A stretch of DNA of 64,000 nt, from positions 1-64,000 of the forward strand of contig NZ_VIRS01000034.1 of assembly GCF_006912135.1 (NCBI RefSeq), given 5' to 3'. The notes below the pieces were generated by a model. That model made no database searches. It saw only the letters and a list, made by a program, of their open reading frames with translations, and had not been told where the DNA came from. The position numbers and the translations under genes were made by a program. How positions within the stretch are numbered: the stretch's first letter is position 1; each line of letters opens with the position of its first letter. This document shows positions 1 through 9,820 of this stretch, one piece after another. The DNA comes from Cryptosporangium phraense. Lineage in GTDB: Bacteria; Actinomycetota; Actinomycetes; Mycobacteriales; Cryptosporangiaceae.

Positions 1-44
1 AGCCGCGCCGCCCGGCGGCCCGGGCCGGCCCGGGCCGAAACGAC

Positions 45-79
45 GAAGGCGCCGCTCCCCGACAGGGGCGGCGCCTTTC
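45..79 (-). terminator. Terminator hairpin downstream of rpsT
   Basis: Inverted repeat with arms 45-60 and 65-79 around a 4-base loop; the arms pair over about 15 bp with one bulged T. It lies 15 bp beyond the rpsT stop codon on the minus strand. The T-run is poor, as is usual for actinobacterial intrinsic terminators. Confidence 0.7.
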
Positions 80-93
80 GTGTGAGCGACGGC

Positions 94-354
94 TCAGAGA
101 GCGGCAGCGCGCTTCGCCATGGCCGACTTCTTGTTCGCGGCCTGGTTCTTGTGGATGACGCCCTTGCTCTGCGCCTTGTCGAGCGCGCGAGAAGCGTTGC
201 GCAGCTCGGTGAGAGCCACGTCGCGGTCGCCGGCGTCGGCCGCCGTGCGGAACTTCCGGATCGCCGTCTTGAGCGACGACTTGACGGCCTTGTTGCGCAG
301 GCGCGCCTTCTCGTTCGTCTTGATGCGCTTGATCTGGGACTTGATGTTCGCCAC
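94..354 (-). CDS. rpsT: 30S ribosomal protein S20
   Basis: Encodes 86 residues, the normal length of S20, a primary binder of the 5' domain of 16S rRNA. The product begins [10 protein letters not shown] and is rich in Lys/Arg with the typical Ala-rich helical tail ending AMAKRAAAL. The GTG start at 354 was chosen because homologues begin (M)ANIKSQ; the open frame extends upstream to 432 but the added residues look non-coding. A weak GAGG ribosome site lies 8 bp upstream. It is monocistronic, divergent from lepA, and followed by a hairpin at 45-79. The rpsT/lepA neighbourhood is conserved in actinobacteria. Confidence 0.97.
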   Translation of the reverse strand: MANIKSQIKRIKTNEKARLRNKAVKSSLKTAIRKFRTAADAGDRDVALTELRNASRALDKAQSKGVIHKNQAANKKSAMAKRAAAL

Positions 355-410
355 GCGTAAGCCTCGGGTCTGGTCGTGTGTGTGCTGGCAAGTTACCGGC
401 GATGGCGGGG

Positions 411-426
411 TGCTCTCTGCAGAGCA
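411..426. promoter_or_regulatory. Inverted repeat between rpsT and lepA
   Basis: TGCTCT-CTGC-AGAGCA, a 6-bp palindromic arm pair, lies in the 298-bp divergent gap (355-652). Nothing else recognisable was seen in that gap. It could be an operator or a small RNA hairpin; no known regulator is assigned. Confidence 0.25.
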
Positions 427-652
427 GCGCACATCGCACCCACCGCGCGAAGAACCAGGCTACCAGGGTCCGCGTCCCGCCGACAAAACGCTGCCGCCCG
501 CGCCCGGCGCTCTCCGGTCGTCGGCGCGCGTGGGAGAATGGAAGGGCCGCAATCTCTGCGGTGCCGCCGGAAGACGCGCGCGGCGCGATGGCGGGGCCGC
601 CGGAGCGCGCCCGTCACCAGCCAACTTCGCCAGGAGAGAGAGGGACACCCGC

Positions 653-2497
653 GTGCCCCCGACGCCGAGGCCGGGCTCCACCGACCCGAGCCTGATCCGC
701 AACTTCTGCATCATCGCGCACATCGACCACGGCAAGTCGACGTTGGCCGACCGCATGCTGCAGAAGACCGGCGTGGTCAACGAGCGGCAGATGCGCGCCC
801 AGTACCTCGACCGGATGGACATCGAGCGCGAGCGCGGCATCACGATCAAGTCCCAGGCCGTGCGCCTGCCGTGGGAAGTGGACAACACCACCCACATCCT
901 CAACATGATCGACACCCCCGGGCACGTCGACTTCACCTACGAGGTGTCGCGGAGCCTGGCGGCCTGCGAGGGTGCCGTCCTCCTCGTCGACGCCGCCCAG
1001 GGCATCGAGGCGCAGACGCTCGCCAACCTCTACCTGGCGCTCGAGAACGACCTGCACATCATCCCGGTGCTCAACAAGATCGACCTGCCGGCCGCGCAGC
1101 CGGAGAAGTACGCCGAGGAGCTGGCGAAGCTCATCGGCTGCGAGCCCGAAGACTGCCTGAAGGTCTCCGGCAAGACCGGCGAGGGCGTCGAACACCTGCT
1201 CGACGAGATCGTCCGCCAGTTCCCGGCCCCCCAGGGTGACGCGAACGCGCCGGCCCGGGCGATGATCTTCGACTCGGTCTACGACACCTACCGCGGCGTC
1301 GTCACCTACGTCCGGGTCGTCGACGGGCAGCTCAGCAGCCGTGAGCGCATCAAGATGATGTCGACCGCGGCCACCCACGAGCTGCTCGAGCTCGGCGTCA
1401 TCTCGCCCGAGCCGGTGCCGTCGGACGCGCTCGGCGTCGGCGAGGTCGGCTACCTGATCACCGGCGTGAAGGACGTCCGCCAGTCGAAGGTCGGTGACAC
1501 GGTCACCAACAACGCGAAGCCGGCGAGCGAGGCCCTGACCGGCTACGCGGAAGCCAAGCCGATGGTGTTCTCCGGCCTCTACCCGATCGACGGCTCGGAC
1601 TACCCGCTCCTCCGCGAAGCCCTCGACAAGCTGCAGCTCAACGACGCCGCGCTGGCCTACGAGCCGGAGACCTCGGCCGCGCTGGGCTTCGGCTTCCGGG
1701 TCGGGTTCCTCGGCCTGCTGCACCTGGAGATCGTCCGCGAGCGGCTCGAGCGGGAGTTCGGCCTCGACCTGATCGCGACCGCCCCGAACGTCGTCTACCG
1801 CGTGATCATGGACGACAAGTCCGAGCACATCGTCACGAACCCGTCGGAGTTCCCGCACGGCAAGATCGACGAGGTGTACGAGCCGGTCGTCCGGGCCACC
1901 GTCCTCGCTCCCAGCGACTACATCGGCGCGATCATGGAGCTCTGCCAGTCCCGCCGCGGCACGCTCCAGGGCATGGACTACCTGTCCGAGGACCGCGTCG
2001 AGCTGCGCTACTCGCTGCCGCTGGCCGAGATCATCTTCGACTTCTTCGACCAGCTGAAGTCGCGCACCAAGGGCTACGCCAGCCTCGACTACGAGCCCAC
2101 CGGCGAGCAGGCGGCCGACCTGGTCAAGGTCGACATCCTGCTCCAGGGCGAACAGGTCGACGCGTTCAGCGCGATCGTGCACAAGGACAAGGCCTACAAC
2201 TACGGCACGACGATGGCCCAGAAGCTGCGCGAGCTGATCCCGCGGCAGCAGTTCGAGGTGCCGATCCAGGCCGCGATCGGGGCCCGGATCATCGCCCGCG
2301 AGAACATCCGGGCGATCCGCAAGGACGTGCTCGCGAAGTGCTACGGCGGTGACATCAGCCGGAAGCGCAAGCTGCTGGAGAAGCAGAAGGAGGGCAAGAA
2401 GCGGATGAAGATGGTCGGCCGCGTCGAGGTCCCCCAGGAGGCGTTCATCGCCGCCCTCTCCACCGGCGACGCCAAGGAATCCGCCAAGAAGAGCTGA
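653..2497 (+). CDS. lepA: Elongation factor 4 (LepA), ribosome back-translocase GTPase
   Basis: Encodes 614 residues, close to the usual ~600. The G domain carries [10 protein letters not shown] (G1), the ERGITI switch region, DTPGH (G3) and NKIDLP (G4); domain II, the EF-G-like domains and the LepA-specific C-terminal basic tail ([21 protein letters not shown]) follow. It binds stalled or mistranslocated 70S ribosomes in a GTP-dependent manner. The GTG start at 653 was chosen over upstream in-frame codons because CAGGAGAGAGAGGGA lies directly upstream and because homology begins a few residues later. It is convergent with the ABC permease gene, with a shared strong hairpin at 2501-2556. Confidence 0.97.
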   Translation: MPPTPRPGSTDPSLIRNFCIIAHIDHGKSTLADRMLQKTGVVNERQMRAQYLDRMDIERERGITIKSQAVRLPWEVDNTTHILNMIDTPGHVDFTYEVSRSLAACEGAVLLVDAAQGIEAQTLANLYLALENDLHIIPVLNKIDLPAAQPEKYAEELAKLIGCEPEDCLKVSGKTGEGVEHLLDEIVRQFPAPQGDANAPARAMIFDSVYDTYRGVVTYVRVVDGQLSSRERIKMMSTAATHELLELGVISPEPVPSDALGVGEVGYLITGVKDVRQSKVGDTVTNNAKPASEALTGYAEAKPMVFSGLYPIDGSDYPLLREALDKLQLNDAALAYEPETSAALGFGFRVGFLGLLHLEIVRERLEREFGLDLIATAPNVVYRVIMDDKSEHIVTNPSEFPHGKIDEVYEPVVRATVLAPSDYIGAIMELCQSRRGTLQGMDYLSEDRVELRYSLPLAEIIFDFFDQLKSRTKGYASLDYEPTGEQAADLVKVDILLQGEQVDAFSAIVHKDKAYNYGTTMAQKLRELIPRQQFEVPIQAAIGARIIARENIRAIRKDVLAKCYGGDISRKRKLLEKQKEGKKRMKMVGRVEVPQEAFIAALSTGDAKESAKKS

Positions 2498-2500
2498 CCC

Positions 2501-2556
2501 CCGAGGCGCTGTGCGTTTCGGCGACCCAGAGGCCGCCGAAACGCACAACGCCTCGG
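2501..2556. terminator. Bidirectional terminator between lepA and the ABC permease gene
   Basis: Arms 2501-2523 and 2534-2556 are complementary over 23 bp with a single mismatch, around a 10-base loop. It lies between two convergent stop codons (2497 and 2558), so it probably serves both. Confidence 0.85.
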
Positions 2557-2557
2557 T

Positions 2558-4924
2558 TCACTCGGCGCCCACGGCCGGGCGGGCCAGCAGGGCCCGGGCC
2601 GGCAGCGCGGTCGCCACCACGGCCAGCACCAGACACACCGCCGCCGCCACCCCGATCGGCAGCCACGGGATCGACGGCCCCGCCGACGCGACCATCCGCC
2701 CCAGCGCCTGGGCCAGCCCGATCAGGCTCAGCACGGTCGCCGCGACCGCCAGACCGGTCCCGACCAGCACCACCAGCGCCGCCTCGCCGACCACCACCCG
2801 CAGCCCCTGCCGGGGCGTCGCGCCGGAGAGCCGCAGCAGCGCCAGCTCCCTCCGCCGGTCGAACGTCGCCATCAGCAGCGTGTTGACGATCGCCAGCCCG
2901 GTGTAGAGCAGCGCGACCCCGAGCAGCGCCACCAGCGCGAGCTGGTTCCCCTCGTCGGTCTGCGCGCGGACCGAGTCCGCATACGTCCGCCGGTCGACCG
3001 CCCGCGCGCCCAGTGGCGCCACCGCCGCCCGCACGGCCACGGCCGGAGCACCGTGCACGTACACCGAGGGTGCGGTGGCCGTCGGATCGTGGGCGCGGAC
3101 CGTCGCGATCGGCAGCAGCACGCTCGTGGACTGCAGCGAGGCCACGACCGCCACCACCCGCAACCGCTGGGTCGTCCCGTCCGCGAACAGCACCGGGGTG
3201 GTGTCTCCGACGTGCAGGTCGGAGATGTCGGAGACCGTCATCGTGCCCGGCCGCAGGTCGTCGAGCGACCCGGAGACCACCGCCACGTCGAGCGTCCGGC
3301 GCAGCGTCGCCGGGTCGACGCCCAGGGCGTCCCCGGTGATCTCGTGCGTCGAGTCCTCGGACGGCGAGGCCTCCCAGATCGTCGTCGCCAGCGGCGCCGA
3401 CACGACCGCCCCGGGGACGGCGGCCGCGATCGCCTCCGGCGCCCCGTCGGTGGTGCCGCTGCCGGGCAGTACGATCACGTCCGCGATCAGGCGGTCCCGC
3501 AGGTCCGCGTCGGTCGTGTCCGCGACCGTCGCTATCGCTCCGATCATCGATCCCGCGACGCCGACGGTCACCAGCACCGGAGCCGCGGTGGACGCTACGC
3601 GGCGAACCGCGGTCAGCGCCCCTTGACGCACGAGCATCGGCTCGGCCCCGCGCAGCCGGGCCAGCGGCCACGACACGAGCCGGATCACCGGCGGGATCAA
3701 CGCCGGCGCCAGCAGCGCGAACGCGACCACGAACAACTCACCGACGAACACGGTCATCGCGACCGCGCCCTCGGAGCCGACCTGCGACGACGCCACGATC
3801 AGCGCCACCGCGCCGGCCAGGAACAGCAGCCCGAAGAACCAGCGCCCGACCGTCATCGGACGCCGTTCCACGGCCGCGTCACGCAGGGCCTCCACCGCGG
3901 GCACCCGGCCGGCCCGGCGGGCCGCCGTCCACGACCCCAGCAGCGCGACCACCAGCCCGACGCCGAACCCGATCGTCAGCGGCCAGAACCGCGCCACCGG
4001 CGAGAACGACGACGGCACCAGCCCGGCCCGATCCAGCAGCACGGCGTACAGCCAGGACAGCGGGATCCCCAGCACCGACCCCAGCGCGGCCGAGAACCCG
4101 CCGACGACGAACGCCTCCGCGTACACCATCCGGCGCACCTGCCGGGGCTGCGCCCCGACCAGCCGCATCAGCGCAAACTCCCGACGGCGCTGGGACACCG
4201 CGAACGCGAACGTCGACGCGACGACGAAGATCGCGACGAACCCGGCCAGCCCGGCCGAGATCCCGAGCAGTGCGGTGGCGTCCTCCAACTGCTGGCCCTC
4301 GGGGCTCGGCTCGGCCAGCCGGCGGGACTCCCCGGTACGGACCACCACGCCCGGTAGCGCGCGCGAAATCGCGGCGGACACCGCGTCCACCGAAGTGTTC
4401 GGCGCGACGAGGACCCCGACGGCGCGAACCGTCCCCCAGGAGGCCGCGTCGCGGTCGGAGACGTAGAGCCCGGGCCGGTCGAGCAGGCCGGACACGCGGA
4501 GGGGCCGCCCACGGACCGGCACGGTCCCGTCGACCGCGACCCCACGCTCGCGCCCGACGACGACCTCACCGGAGGCCGGGGTCCGCCCGGACACCAGCCG
4601 GGCCCCGGCCAGCCGCGCGCTGGCCCAGCCCCGCCCGTCGGGGAACACCACGTCCGGGATCGCGGCCGCCACCCCGGGCACCCGGGCCAGCCGGGCCGCT
4701 GCCCCGGCGGGCGGCGGCGCCGAGACCGACGAGTCCGGCGACCGCGCGCCCTGGACCACGATCGGCGCGGCCGGGTAGTGGATCAGCGGCTGGGCGATGC
4801 CGTCGCGCGCGCCCACTCCGGCCAGCAGTTCGGCCGCGCCGCTGATCAGCGCCGCGCCCAGCGCGACCGCCACGACGGTCCCGAGCAGCGACGTCCAGCG
4901 CGTCCGCAGGGTGCTGAGGATCAT
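2558..4924 (-). CDS. FtsX/MacB-type ABC transporter permease
   Basis: Encodes 788 residues starting MILSTLRTRWTSLLG. An N-terminal transmembrane helix (about residues 10-32) and a large extracytoplasmic domain are followed by two FtsX blocks of three or more helices, each preceded by the cytoplasmic signature for this family (RRREFALMRLVGA and RRRELALLRLSGA). This two-FtsX-core layout is typical of actinobacterial lipoprotein- or drug-export permeases that partner a LolD/MacB-like ATPase. The ATG at 4924 overlaps the ATPase stop codon by one base (TGATG), so the genes are translationally coupled. The substrate cannot be deduced. Confidence 0.93.
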   Translation of the reverse strand: MILSTLRTRWTSLLGTVVAVALGAALISGAAELLAGVGARDGIAQPLIHYPAAPIVVQGARSPDSSVSAPPPAGAAARLARVPGVAAAIPDVVFPDGRGWASARLAGARLVSGRTPASGEVVVGRERGVAVDGTVPVRGRPLRVSGLLDRPGLYVSDRDAASWGTVRAVGVLVAPNTSVDAVSAAISRALPGVVVRTGESRRLAEPSPEGQQLEDATALLGISAGLAGFVAIFVVASTFAFAVSQRRREFALMRLVGAQPRQVRRMVYAEAFVVGGFSAALGSVLGIPLSWLYAVLLDRAGLVPSSFSPVARFWPLTIGFGVGLVVALLGSWTAARRAGRVPAVEALRDAAVERRPMTVGRWFFGLLFLAGAVALIVASSQVGSEGAVAMTVFVGELFVVAFALLAPALIPPVIRLVSWPLARLRGAEPMLVRQGALTAVRRVASTAAPVLVTVGVAGSMIGAIATVADTTDADLRDRLIADVIVLPGSGTTDGAPEAIAAAVPGAVVSAPLATTIWEASPSEDSTHEITGDALGVDPATLRRTLDVAVVSGSLDDLRPGTMTVSDISDLHVGDTTPVLFADGTTQRLRVVAVVASLQSTSVLLPIATVRAHDPTATAPSVYVHGAPAVAVRAAVAPLGARAVDRRTYADSVRAQTDEGNQLALVALLGVALLYTGLAIVNTLLMATFDRRRELALLRLSGATPRQGLRVVVGEAALVVLVGTGLAVAATVLSLIGLAQALGRMVASAGPSIPWLPIGVAAAVCLVLAVVATALPARALLARPAVGAE

Positions 4925-5643
4925 CACGCCTCCAGGTGCGCGAGGCGGGCGGCCACGGTGTCGACGTCGGGGGAGTGGAGTTCGCCCACGACCCGTCCGT
5001 CGGCCAGGAACACGACGCGGTCCGCGGACGCGGCCGCGACCGGATCGTGGGTCACCATGATGATCGTCTGGCGGATCCCGCGGAGGAGGGCCAGCACCTC
5101 CCGGGAGGTCGTGCTGTCGAGCGCGCCGGTCGGTTCGTCGGCGAACAGCACCGCGGGCCGGGTGATGAGCGCCCGGGCGATCGCGACCCGCTGCTGCTGA
5201 CCGCCGGACAGCTCGGTCGGCCGGTGCCGGGCCCGGTCGGCCAGGCCGACCGCGGCCAGGGCTTCCTTCACCTGGCCGGACGACGGCCGACGTCCGGCCA
5301 GCCGCAGCGGCAGCTCGACGTTCTGCGCCGCGGTGAGCGACGGCAGCAGGTTGAACGACTGGAAGACGAACCCGATCCGGTCGCGCCGGAGTAGCGTCCG
5401 CTGGGTCTCGTTCAGCCGGTCGACGCGGACGCCGGCGACCTCGATGGAGCCCGAGTCGATCCGGTCGAGCCCGGCCGCGCACTGCAGCAGCGTCGACTTC
5501 CCGGACCCGGACGGACCCATCACCGCGGTGAAGGTTCCGGCCGCGAACGTCAGCGTGACGCCGTCGAGCGCGCGTACCTGTTTGCGATAGACCTTGTGGA
5601 CGTCGTGGAGAGCCGCGGCGACGGCGGTATCGGTGGCGAGCAT
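4924..5643 (-). CDS. LolD/MacB-like ABC transporter ATP-binding protein
   Basis: Encodes 239 residues. Walker A GPSGSGKST, Q-loop FVFQSFNLLP, signature LSGGQQQRVAIARAL, Walker B VLFADEPTGALD and H-loop MVTHD are all present, and the FNLLP/EPTGALD wording is typical of the MacB/LolD subfamily. It energises the FtsX-type permease encoded immediately downstream. Start choice: ATG at 5643; an in-frame TTG at 5655 would add four residues, and neither has an obvious ribosome site. It is divergent from ung with a ~110-bp gap. Confidence 0.93.
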   Translation of the reverse strand: MLATDTAVAAALHDVHKVYRKQVRALDGVTLTFAAGTFTAVMGPSGSGKSTLLQCAAGLDRIDSGSIEVAGVRVDRLNETQRTLLRRDRIGFVFQSFNLLPSLTAAQNVELPLRLAGRRPSSGQVKEALAAVGLADRARHRPTELSGGQQQRVAIARALITRPAVLFADEPTGALDSTTSREVLALLRGIRQTIIMVTHDPVAAASADRVVFLADGRVVGELHSPDVDTVAARLAHLEA

Positions 5644-5740
5644 GGATCCAGCCAACCGTCCGAAGAGGCCGGTGACACCAGAGCAGCCCGGAGCATCGCT
5701 GGTAGAGGTAGGTAGACCGGGAATTGTCGGGGTGACGCCC

Positions 5741-5746
5741 TAGGGT
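5741..5746 (+). promoter_or_regulatory. Leaderless -10 box of ung
   Basis: TAGGGT lies exactly 7 bp before the ung ATG and no ribosome site is present. It is centred in an inverted repeat GGGGTGA (5729-5735) / TCACCCC (5747-5753), so the promoter may also be an operator. Confidence 0.5.
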
Positions 5747-5753
5747 TCACCCC

Positions 5754-6425
5754 ATGCCACTCGACCTGATCGCGCTGTTGCCCGAGCCGTGGCGCGAGGT
5801 CCTCGACCTCGGCGATCTCACGGAACTCGAGACGTTCGTCGAGCGCGAGTACGCCGAGCAGACCGTGTATCCGCCGCTCGAAGACCTGTTCGCGGCCTTT
5901 CGGCTGTGCCCGCCCGAGCAGGTCCGGGTGCTGCTGCTCGGGCAGGATCCGTACCACGGCCCCGGCCAGGCCCACGGCCTCTGTTTCAGCGTCCGGGCCG
6001 GCACGCGGGTGCCGCCGTCGCTGCGCAACGTGTTCAAGGAGATGGCGGCCGACGTCGGCTCCCCGATGCCGGGCAGCGGCGCGCTCACGGCCTGGGCCGA
6101 GCAGGGCGTGCTGCTGCTCAACTCGGTGCTCACCGTGCGGAAGGGCCAGGCCGGCTCGCACGCCAACCGGGGCTGGGAAGAGTTCACCGACGCGACGATC
6201 CGGGCCGTCAACAGGCTCGATCACCGGGTCGTGTACCTGCTCTGGGGCAGCTACGCCCGGAAGAAGGCGGCGCTGGTCACCAACCCGGCGCACGTGGTGC
6301 TGGAGGCCGGTCACCCGAGCCCGATGAACCCGCGTGGCTTCCTCGGCAGCCGTCCGTTCAGCGCGACGAACAAGGCCCTGGCCGACGCCGGCCTGCCCGA
6401 GATCACCTGGGACCTCAAGGAGTAG
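5754..6425 (+). CDS. ung: Family 1 uracil-DNA glycosylase
   Basis: Encodes 223 residues, the usual length. The water-activating loop GQDPYHGP contains Asp65; LLLNSVLTVRKG and the Leu-loop HPSPMNP follow in family order. The enzyme excises uracil from DNA in base-excision repair. The ATG at 5754 is preceded by TAGGGT at 7 bp rather than by a Shine-Dalgarno sequence, so the transcript is probably leaderless. It is followed 47 bp later by a separately promoted sensor kinase gene. Confidence 0.97.
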   Translation: MPLDLIALLPEPWREVLDLGDLTELETFVEREYAEQTVYPPLEDLFAAFRLCPPEQVRVLLLGQDPYHGPGQAHGLCFSVRAGTRVPPSLRNVFKEMAADVGSPMPGSGALTAWAEQGVLLLNSVLTVRKGQAGSHANRGWEEFTDATIRAVNRLDHRVVYLLWGSYARKKAALVTNPAHVVLEAGHPSPMNPRGFLGSRPFSATNKALADAGLPEITWDLKE

Positions 6426-6459
6426 ACCCAGCCGTACCGACAACGCCTCCCGATCTCCC

Positions 6460-6465
6460 TAGCGT
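6460..6465 (+). promoter_or_regulatory. Leaderless -10 box of the sensor kinase gene
   Basis: TAGCGT is 7 bp upstream of the GTG at 6473. CCGACA (6437-6442), 17 bp further upstream, is a plausible -35. No ribosome site is present. Confidence 0.5.
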
Positions 6466-6472
6466 CGACACC

Positions 6473-7729
6473 GTGACGATCTGGCAAGCCCTGCGACGGC
6501 CGCGGTTCCTGCTGTCCTCCTGGCCCTGGCGGGCGTTCGCCTACCTGGCCAGCGGCAGCGTGCTGGGGATGGCGGTCGGCATCGTGCTGGTGGTCGTCGC
6601 GATGACCGGTGCGGTGCTGACGATCGCGCTGGTCGGGTTCGTCGTGCTGGCCCTGCTGCCGCTGTGCGGGCTGATCGTGGGGCCGATCGAACGCTGGCGG
6701 CTCCGCCTGGTCGATCCGGAGAAGATCCCGACCCCGCACCGGCCACCGACGAAGCCCGGCGCCTGGGCCTGGTTCGTCCACCGCTACCGGGAGTCGGCGA
6801 CCTGGCGCGAGCTCGCGGCCACGCTGCTGCTCGCGGTGCTCGGCCTGGCCGACCTGATCGGGTTGTCGGTCGCCTGCACGTCGGTCGGGCTGTTGCTCTC
6901 GGCGCCGCTGATCATCGCGTTCAGCGACCGGTCCGAAGAGGTGATCAGCATCGGGCCGGGCTGGCAGATCAACACGGTCGGCGAGGCGCTCACGCTGGTG
7001 CCGATCGGCGTCCTGCTCGCGGTCGTGCTCGCGTACCTGATCACGGCCTGGGCCGGTGGCCGGGCGAACCTCACCCGGACGCTGCTCGCGCCCCGCGACA
7101 CCCAGCAGGTCGTGGCCCTGACCCGGTCGCGGGCCCGGCTGGTCGACGCGTTCCAGGCCGAGCGCCGCCGGATCGAGCGTGACCTGCACGACGGCGCCCA
7201 GCAGCGGCTCGTCGCCCTGACCGTCGAGCTCGGCCTGGCCCGGCTGGACGCACCACCCGGGTCCGACGTGGCCCGCCGGGTGGCGTCGGCCCACGAGCAG
7301 GCCAAGCTCGCGCTGGCCGAGCTGCGTGAGCTGATCCGGGGCGTCCACCCGCAGGTGCTCACCGACCGCGGGCTGGCCCCGGCGGTCACCGAGGTCGCGG
7401 GCCGGGCCGTCGTCCCGACCACGATCGAGGTCGACGTGGGCCGGCGCCTGGCCCCGGAGATCGAGGCCGCGGCCTACTTCGTCGTCACCGAGGCGCTCAC
7501 CAACGTCGACCGGCACAGCAAGGCCACCAGCGCCACGGTTCGCGGCCGCATCGACGACCGGCTGCTCGTCGTCGAGGTGATCGACGACGGCGTCGGGGGA
7601 GCGGACCCGGCGCTGGGCAGCGGGCTGGTCGGCCTGGCCGACCGCGTCGCGGTCGTCGACGGCGCCCTCACTGTCGTCAGCCCCGTCGGGGGCCCTACTC
7701 TGCTGCGTGTGGAGATCCCCGTCCGGTGA
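6473..7729 (+). CDS. NarL-type sensor histidine kinase
   Basis: Encodes 418 residues. The N-terminal half has several hydrophobic segments (about residues 25-65, 120-150 and 175-200), fitting the actinobacterial membrane 'putative sensor' domain. The HisKA_3 dimerisation motif [11 protein letters not shown] contains the predicted phospho-acceptor His239, and a HATPase_c domain follows with ALTNVDRHS (N box), DDGVGG and GSGLVGL. It should autophosphorylate and pass phosphate to the response regulator encoded next, overlapping by four bases (GTGA). The GTG start fits the leaderless promoter at 6460. The stimulus is unknown. Confidence 0.93.
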   Translation: MTIWQALRRPRFLLSSWPWRAFAYLASGSVLGMAVGIVLVVVAMTGAVLTIALVGFVVLALLPLCGLIVGPIERWRLRLVDPEKIPTPHRPPTKPGAWAWFVHRYRESATWRELAATLLLAVLGLADLIGLSVACTSVGLLLSAPLIIAFSDRSEEVISIGPGWQINTVGEALTLVPIGVLLAVVLAYLITAWAGGRANLTRTLLAPRDTQQVVALTRSRARLVDAFQAERRRIERDLHDGAQQRLVALTVELGLARLDAPPGSDVARRVASAHEQAKLALAELRELIRGVHPQVLTDRGLAPAVTEVAGRAVVPTTIEVDVGRRLAPEIEAAAYFVVTEALTNVDRHSKATSATVRGRIDDRLLVVEVIDDGVGGADPALGSGLVGLADRVAVVDGALTVVSPVGGPTLLRVEIPVR

Positions 7730-8376
7730 GGATCGTGCTCGCCGAAGACAGCGTGTTGCTTCGTGAGGGCCTGGTCGCGTTGCTCACCCGGTACGGCCAC
7801 GAGGTCGTCGCCGCGGTCGGTGACGCGCCGTCGTTGATCGACGCGGTCGAGCGCGCCGGCCCGGACCTGGTGATCACCGACGTCCGCATGCCTCCGACGC
7901 ACAGCGACGACGGGCTGCGCGCCGCGGTGAGCCTGCGCACCAAGAATTCCGCGCTCCCGGTGCTCGTGCTCAGCCAGTACGTCGAGCAGACGTACGCGGC
8001 CGAGCTGCTCGACACGGGCGACACCGGCGGCGTCGGTTACCTGCTGAAGGACCGGGTCGGCGACGTCGACGACTTCGCCGACGCGGTGGGGCGGGTGGCC
8101 GGCGGCGGCACGGTCGTCGACCCGGAGGTCGTGCGCCAGCTGCTGCGTCGCCGCTCGGACCCGCTCGACCGGCTGACCGCGCGCGAGGTCGAGGTGCTGG
8201 CGCTGATGGCTGAGGGCCGCTCCAACGCGGCGATCGCCCGGACGCTCGTCGTCACCGAGGCCGCGGTCACCAAGCACATCGGCAACATCCTGGCCAAGCT
8301 CGACCTGCCCATCGACGCCGACGATCATCGCCGGGTCCTGGCCGTTCTCGCGTACCTCCGTAGGCTCGGGGGATGA
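7726..8376 (+). CDS. NarL/LuxR-family response regulator
   Basis: Encodes 216 residues. The receiver domain (1-120) has acidic Glu7/Asp8, phospho-acceptor Asp52 in [10 protein letters not shown], and Lys in YLLKDRVGD. The C-terminal LuxR helix-turn-helix reads [20 protein letters not shown]. It is the cognate partner of the upstream kinase (GTGA overlap) and overlaps the MOSC gene by four bases (ATGA). Its target genes are not visible in the window. Confidence 0.95.
   Translation: MRIVLAEDSVLLREGLVALLTRYGHEVVAAVGDAPSLIDAVERAGPDLVITDVRMPPTHSDDGLRAAVSLRTKNSALPVLVLSQYVEQTYAAELLDTGDTGGVGYLLKDRVGDVDDFADAVGRVAGGGTVVDPEVVRQLLRRRSDPLDRLTAREVEVLALMAEGRSNAAIARTLVVTEAAVTKHIGNILAKLDLPIDADDHRRVLAVLAYLRRLGG
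8361..8366 (+). promoter_or_regulatory. Possible leaderless -10 box of the MOSC gene
   Basis: TAGGCT lies 6 bp before the ATG at 8373, inside the end of the response regulator gene. The MOSC gene could therefore be transcribed independently as well as by read-through. Confidence 0.35.
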
Positions 8377-9014
8377 GCAGCGTTCTTTCCGTGAACATCG
8401 GCGTGCTGCGGGTCGTGCCCTGGACGCAGAGCATGGGCAGCACCGGTATCGACAAGCGTCCGGTGGCGGGCCGGGTGCGGGCGGTCGGTGACGGGCTGGA
8501 GAGCGACGTCATCGTCGACACGAAGAACCACGGCGGCTACGACCAGGCCGTGTACGCGTACGCGCGCGAGGACGCGGAGTGGTGGGAAGCCGAGATCGGG
8601 CGCGAGCTGAGCAACGGTGCGTTCGGTGAGAACCTGACCGTCCAGGGCGTGAGCTGCACCGACGCGGTGATCGGCGAACGCTGGCGGGTCGGGTCGACGT
8701 TGCTGGAGGTGAGCCGGCCGCGGATCCCGTGCCGGACGTTCGCCGGGTTCTGGGACGTGCCGAACCTGGTCAAGCGGTTCACTCAGCACGGGGCGCCGGG
8801 GGCGTATCTGCGGATCATCGAGGAGGGCGACGTCGGGGCCGGCGATGCGATCGAGGTGGTCGGGAAGCCTGCTCATGGCGTCACGATCGGCGAGGTGTTC
8901 CGAGCCCTGACCGGCGACCGCTCCCTCGCGCCCAGGCTCCTCGAGGCCCCGGAACTACCGGCCGCCCTTCATGAACGAGCCCACAAGATGCTGACCCCCG
9001 CCTCACGCCGCTAG
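8373..9014 (+). CDS. MOSC domain protein (YiiM-like)
   Basis: Encodes 213 residues. The MOSC fold is recognised by [23 protein letters not shown] (the conserved cysteine) and the [15 protein letters not shown] stretch. MOSC proteins handle sulfur or N-hydroxylated substrates with molybdenum cofactor; the substrate here is unknown. It overlaps the response regulator stop by four bases. Its last four codons (9003-9014) overlap the end of the transposase remnant, so the C-terminus TPASRR may be partly supplied by the mobile element. Confidence 0.9.
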   Translation: MSSVLSVNIGVLRVVPWTQSMGSTGIDKRPVAGRVRAVGDGLESDVIVDTKNHGGYDQAVYAYAREDAEWWEAEIGRELSNGAFGENLTVQGVSCTDAVIGERWRVGSTLLEVSRPRIPCRTFAGFWDVPNLVKRFTQHGAPGAYLRIIEEGDVGAGDAIEVVGKPAHGVTIGEVFRALTGDRSLAPRLLEAPELPAALHERAHKMLTPASRR

Positions 9015-9630
9015 GGCGCGTTCGGCGTACCGGTTGGCGATCGCGCGGAACTGTTCGAGCCGGTTGAAGCAGCGTTCGACGAGGTTGCGCTGCCGGTTGA
9101 TGACCGGGTCGAAGACGGGGGGCCGGCTTCCGGCCGAGCCTTTCGCGGCGCGCCGGGCGACCTGGTCCGAGCGCTCGGGGGATCGTCGCGGCGATCTTGC
9201 GGCGCCGCAGCGCGGGTCGAGGGATGGGCGATCAGCCACCACTCGGTCCGGTCGCTTGCGCGGCCGGCCGGGGCACCGACACCTCATCCAGCAACGGCAG
9301 GAGCTGCGGATTGTCACCGGCCTGACCAGCGGTCGGCCGGACGGCCATCGGCCGTCCCCGCCGATCGACCGCGAGCCGGATCGTGCTGCTCAGCCCGCCC
9401 CGGGACCGCCCGATCGCCTCCCCCCTCGACCGCAGCAACCACGATGCCCATACGCGCAGCGCCGCGCTGATAGGCGGAGCCCCTTTTTCGCCGCCCGAGG
9501 CCGGGCCCCGGCGGGGATCGCGGCGCAGCCGCTCACGGGTGGTCTTAGCGGAGTCGTATCGCTCCGGGACATCGCGCTATGGCGCGCCCGTGCGCAGCTT
9601 CCACGCGATCGCGTTCAGCGCGTGGGAGCA
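9003..9630 (-). pseudogene. Decayed IS5-family transposase
   Basis: Minus-strand translation gives transposase blocks in order but not in one frame: NAIAWKLRTGAP near 9610, RDVPERYDSAKT, then GEAIGRSRGGL, LAVDRRGRPMA and GQAGDNPQLLPLLDEV (9232-9438), then RQRNLVERCFNRLEQFRAIA and ERALAA at the end. A TAG at 9577-9579 replaces the Trp expected in GAPW-RD. The stretch between the N-terminal block and GEAIGRSRGG is shortened, and a frameshift occurs near 9240. The element cannot encode an active enzyme, and its terminal repeats were not identified. Confidence 0.85.
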
Positions 9631-9820
9631 GGGTGCAACGGCCACAGCTTGGGTCGGTCACGTGGCGGTAGTAGCGCCGGAGGTTCCTGACGGCACAGGG
9701 AAGGCAGCGCCAACTCGCGTTCGGCTCTCCGCCGGCGCCGGGCCGGCGCCGAGCTCAGGACGCCGACCGGGCGCTCGTCGGCGACGGCGCGGGGGGCCGG
9801 CAGGGCGGCGGTCGGCGCGC

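Noticed and set aside
614-2548. 644-residue minus-strand frame opposite lepA
   Set aside because: Antisense shadow of lepA; Arg/Val/Leu/Asp-rich composition typical of reverse frames, no motifs.
9631-9820. Possible transposase N-terminus upstream of 9630
   Set aside because: No clear match to the IS5 N-terminal block could be read in any frame beyond NAIAWKLRTG.
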